Below are positions 61,474 through 64,000 of a DNA stretch of 64,000 bases, one piece after another. Within the stretch, counting starts at the first letter, position 1; the number at the start of each line of letters is the position of its first letter. Location: the NCBI GenBank assembly GCA_021323855.1, contig JAJPKE010000037.1, positions 146,633 through 210,632 of the forward strand. Direction: 5' to 3'. The notes under the pieces are model-generated. The model was given only the letters and a program-made list of their open reading frames with translations, did no database searches and was not told where the DNA came from. The DNA is from Chloroflexota bacterium. Lineage in GTDB: Bacteria > Chloroflexota > Ktedonobacteria > Ktedonobacterales > JADMIN01. A program made the translations under genes and the position numbers.

Positions 61474-63597
61474 TCAGGATTTGGCAACAAGCGTGAGGGT
61501 TGCCATGTCTTGCCCTTCGATGTACGCTGCGACGACGCCGGGTTTCCCTGAAGCGCCATTCCAGGCGTTGCTGGCGAGTGTCGTCATATCTTGTATCAGC
61601 GACTGCGCAAACGGCGTTTTTTGCAGCAACAGCGCATCCTGCTGGATTGTCGTCACCCATTGCTCGACGTTGGTGATGTCGTTGACAAGCGTATGCGCAT
61701 GCGCGCGCAGATTCGCTGTGGCATCCGGCTGGGTTGCCGCCAGCGCCGCATGCTCTGAGGCGCTGGGCAGGTACCCCGTCAGGTCGTGATATTGCGCATC
61801 GCTGGCGCCCAAGAGGCCGAAGCCATCCCCAGTCGTTCCGTTTATTTGCGCCAGGCATGGCTGCGAAAGCGGTTGATAATTCGGCCCTTCGGTTCCTTCG
61901 ATTGTGTCAAGGATATTCTGTGTCTCGCAGTCTACTGCAGTAATGTCCTGGTTCGATGCGGCGGTAGCGAGCGCATGCACCTCGGTTTGCAAGAGGGCGG
62001 TTTCTTTCTCTGCGCCGACGAGCAGACCGATCTTTCCCGGTGTGGTGGGAAAACTCACGAGCAGATGGCCAATATGCACAAACGACTGTGGCGGGAAGGT
62101 GCCCGCAAGCACCACTTTGCCGACCGGAAGCGTCGCCTGCTCATGCTCCAGAGTCACCTCTAACAGATTACCCGTCGCAAACAAGTTACTGCCTGCCCCG
62201 CCTGCCGGTGTGGTGGCGCCGCGATACGAGAGGGTATACCCATTCCCGTGCTTGGTGAGCGTGCCCAGCGGGAGAACCTGCTCGGCCTGCTGGTTAATGA
62301 GCCAAGCGCGGTAGGTGTAGCCGCTGTCTGGCGCGCTAAGGCCTGTCGCGTGGATAGTCAGCGCATTGCTTAAGCCGGAGATGGGCGTTGTGCTATCCAT
62401 AAAGGTTACTTGCCCGGTTGGCACCTGCGCGGCTCCTGATTGGAGCCTGGCAACGGTGAAGACTGTCGCCAACAACAGGGCAACCAGCACGCTCGCGGCA
62501 ATCATTACGCGCGGGGCAGTGGTCCGCTGGGCAGACTGCTGGCCCGTTCCCCTCTGTGAACTTGAGATGGTGGCTGCGGTTCGCGGCGATGGCTGTGGCA
62601 ATTCGGCAGGGCCGAAAGGCGCTACCGTGCTACGATCTGGTATCGCATTGGCGCGCGCTGTGACTGCTTGCGGCGGCTGCATCTTGAATGGCACGCGCGC
62701 GCTATCCTGCGGGGAAACGATGTCGTGATAGGCATTAGCGAACAGGCCCGGCTGGCTGATACGCTGCGCGGTGTCTTTGGCCAGCGCCCTTGTCAGCAGC
62801 GCATCGAGTTCTTCTGGGATGTCCTGTCGGTAGAGCCGCAGAGATGGGATTGGCGCATGTAAATGCTGGTGAGCAATGTCTTCGCGGGTGGCGCCGCTAT
62901 AGAGCGGTTGGCCGGTCAGCAATTGATAGACGACCGCCGCCAACGCATAGACATCAGTAGCGGGGGTGGCAGGCCTGCCGAGAATTTGTTCCGGTGCGCA
63001 TGCCTCATTCCAATTGTGGAGAACATACCACTGCGCGTCGTGCCTGCCCTGCTCCAGCATGCGCCGCACACCGAAATCCGAGACGAGAATGCGCCCGTCG
63101 CGTTGCAGCGACAGTGAGTCTACCGTCAGGCTGCGGTGAAGCACCAGGTGTTCGTGGGCGTATTCGAGCGCCGCCGCCGTCTGATCCAGATAGCGTCCTA
63201 CCGTCACCGTGTCCAATGTTCCGCTCTGCGCCAGCCGGTTGCTCAGCGGACGGATGGGGACGAACGGCCAGACGAGATACGGCATGCCCTCGAATACTCC
63301 GTAGTCGCTCAGCGGCAGAATATATGGGTGTTGCAGCGCCGCAATGCTATTCGCTTGGCGCCGGAAAACATCCAGCGCGTTACCAGGAGCATCGGTGGCG
63401 CCTGTGGCTGCGCCAAAACCGGATGCCCGACCGTCTACAGAGATTGAGAGGATGCGGAGGAGACATTGCGTCCCTTGTGTTGTGGCACGAGCAAGGAAAA
63501 GCGCGCCAAGCTCACTCTGCTCCACGAGTTGTTCGATGAGATACGACTGTATCTTCGCGCCGACGAGCCGTGCAAATGCTAGTTGTTGGTCCTGCAT
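61474..63597 (-). CDS. Transmembrane Ser/Thr kinase-like receptor, probable pseudokinase
   Basis: 707 aa. Residues about 15-295 have a bacterial Ser/Thr kinase fold: hinge YLVWPFVPIRPLS, DFG in ILVSDFGVRRM (D174), CAPEQILGRPATPATDVYALAAVVYQLLTGQPL (APE at 201-203). Key residues are missing: the beta-3 VAIK Lys is Arg48 (CLLRIL), the HRD motif is HRS (154-156, no catalytic Asp), the usual K-x2-N after it is lost, and the glycine loop is degenerate. One helix lies at about 364-385. The extracellular part (386-707) starts with a beta domain resembling the RskA anti-sigma C-terminus (YTYRAWLINQQAEQVLPLG) and ends in helices. Likely a scaffold or ligand-binding receptor. Confidence 0.87.
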   Translation of the reverse strand: MQDQQLAFARLVGAKIQSYLIEQLVEQSELGALFLARATTQGTQCLLRILSISVDGRASGFGAATGATDAPGNALDVFRRQANSIAALQHPYILPLSDYGVFEGMPYLVWPFVPIRPLSNRLAQSGTLDTVTVGRYLDQTAAALEYAHEHLVLHRSLTVDSLSLQRDGRILVSDFGVRRMLEQGRHDAQWYVLHNWNEACAPEQILGRPATPATDVYALAAVVYQLLTGQPLYSGATREDIAHQHLHAPIPSLRLYRQDIPEELDALLTRALAKDTAQRISQPGLFANAYHDIVSPQDSARVPFKMQPPQAVTARANAIPDRSTVAPFGPAELPQPSPRTAATISSSQRGTGQQSAQRTTAPRVMIAASVLVALLLATVFTVARLQSGAAQVPTGQVTFMDSTTPISGLSNALTIHATGLSAPDSGYTYRAWLINQQAEQVLPLGTLTKHGNGYTLSYRGATTPAGGAGSNLFATGNLLEVTLEHEQATLPVGKVVLAGTFPPQSFVHIGHLLVSFPTTPGKIGLLVGAEKETALLQTEVHALATAASNQDITAVDCETQNILDTIEGTEGPNYQPLSQPCLAQINGTTGDGFGLLGASDAQYHDLTGYLPSASEHAALAATQPDATANLRAHAHTLVNDITNVEQWVTTIQQDALLLQKTPFAQSLIQDMTTLASNAWNGASGKPGVVAAYIEGQDMATLTLVAKS

Positions 63598-63896
63598 TGC
63601 TGACCTGTACCCCTCTGAAAGATTGTCCTTCAGTTGCGCCTGATTGTGTGCTGCAATGGCTGTCTATCAAAGACTAACAAGACTGGTTAACGACTATCTG
63701 AGACCGTCCGACTATCCGCAGGCATCATAGCGAGGTTGATGGCGATGTGCAAATGCCCTGCCTGTTTGTCCTGTACGACGCCGTTAAAGACCGTTTGCGG
63801 TCATGTGAGCGAGAAACTTCACCGCTAAGAAGTACGACACGGGGATACAGCCTATGTGGTTTTGCGAGCTTCTGGTCAAATACGGCCTAATACCTA
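63598..63896. other. Region between the pseudokinase gene and the IS end
   Basis: No gene seen in 299 bp. CGACTATC occurs twice at 63691-63698 and 63709-63716 (18-bp spacing), with a related TGTCTATC at 63661-63668. These lie about 65-120 bp upstream of the kinase-like gene and could be direct-repeat regulator sites. Confidence 0.4.
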
Positions 63897-64000
63897 GGTT
63901 CTGTTGACATTTTACCGTAACCAGACGAGCGCGCAGACGAAGTGGACGAAGCCCAGGTAGGAGCGGTCCAACTTGTCGAAACGCGAGAAGATACGGCGAA
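63897..64000 (-). mobile_element. End of an IS5-like insertion sequence (cut by the window edge)
   Basis: A likely terminal inverted repeat begins near 63897 (GGTTCTGTTGACATTTT), preceded by CCTAG, which resembles the C-T-A-G type targets of the IS5 family. The transposase stop lies only 15 bp inside, as in compact IS elements. The other end is outside the window, so terminus and target duplication cannot be confirmed. Confidence 0.65.
63912..64000 (-). CDS. Transposase C-terminus, IS5-like (3' fragment in window)
   Basis: The minus strand reads RRIFSRFDKLDRSYLGFVHF and then VCALVWLR before the TAA at 63912. This is the usual C-terminus of IS5-family DDE transposases (R-x2-x-R-x-x-x-L-x-x-x-F-L-x-F-V-x-x-A-x-x-x-x-W-L-R). 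The rest of the gene lies beyond the right edge. Activity cannot be judged. Confidence 0.75.
   Translation of the reverse strand, partial: RRIFSRFDKLDRSYLGFVHFVCALVWLR

Noticed and set aside
61474..63597. Annotation as an active Ser/Thr protein kinase
   Set aside because: The fold is kinase-like, but both the beta-3 Lys and the catalytic Asp are replaced, so catalytic activity is not supported.

Overview
The window is about 57% G+C and densely coded. It reads as chromosome of an environmental, probably filamentous or sporulating bacterium of the Chloroflexota, most likely class Ktedonobacteria. That placement rests on gene style (many secreted and glycan genes, a DUF2231 protein, an unusual Nramp subfamily, a large membrane-anchored Ser/Thr kinase-like receptor, a conserved 244-aa protein otherwise remembered from actinomycetes). 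It is an inference; no rRNA or other marker is present. No tRNA, rRNA, CRISPR array or prophage was seen.

Layout. 1-25.8 kb is an exopolysaccharide/cell-surface glycan locus: a flippase-acetyltransferase fusion (cut by the left edge), Wzz-like and CpsD-like chain-length/ATPase proteins, a Wzy/ligase-like polymerase, three glycosyltransferases, a WbpD-like acetyltransferase, an apparently circularly permuted NodB deacetylase, a methyltransferase and a 1360-aa secreted multidomain protein. These are followed by a DesK/DesR-type two-component system next to a small membrane protein, a membrane-anchored glycosidase-SGNH esterase chimera, a FemAB-like transferase, a WbpB-like dehydrogenase, a WbpE-like aminotransferase and the priming sugar transferase. 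25.9-29.9 kb holds a DUF2231 protein, an unusual Nramp-family transporter and a CdaR/PucR-type regulator. 30.2-43.4 kb is a tight operon of twelve genes: gmhA, gmhB and hldE for ADP-heptose, two GT9 heptosyltransferase-like enzymes, two GT4 enzymes, an SDR, a carbamoyltransferase, two GT2 enzymes and a radical SAM/SPASM protein.

43.5-64 kb is mostly housekeeping and accessory: a DUF892 ferritin-like protein, an ABC-F ATPase, two unknown membrane proteins, cydAB, two conserved hypotheticals, a BMP-family nucleoside-type ABC importer, ilvE, arginase, a DedA protein, a receptor pseudokinase, and the end of an IS5-like insertion sequence cut by the right edge.

How the genes work together. The first block contains most of a Wzx/Wzy-type pathway: priming transferase, glycosyltransferases, flippase, polymerase, chain-length control and tailoring by acetyl, deacetyl and methyl enzymes. 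WbpB-, WbpE- and WbpD-like genes, though dispersed, could make a 2,3-diacetamido uronic acid or related 3-amino sugar. The second block makes an activated heptose and transfers it, with carbamoylation and an unknown radical step. A heptose pathway is notable if the host is monoderm and has no LPS. Several intergenic regions carry strong hairpins, palindromes or leaders that may be regulatory. Short tandem repeats of 9 or 24 bp recur at the ends of unrelated genes. The best candidates for something undescribed are the carbamoyl-heptose operon, the permuted deacetylase, the receptor pseudokinase and the nonamer repeats.
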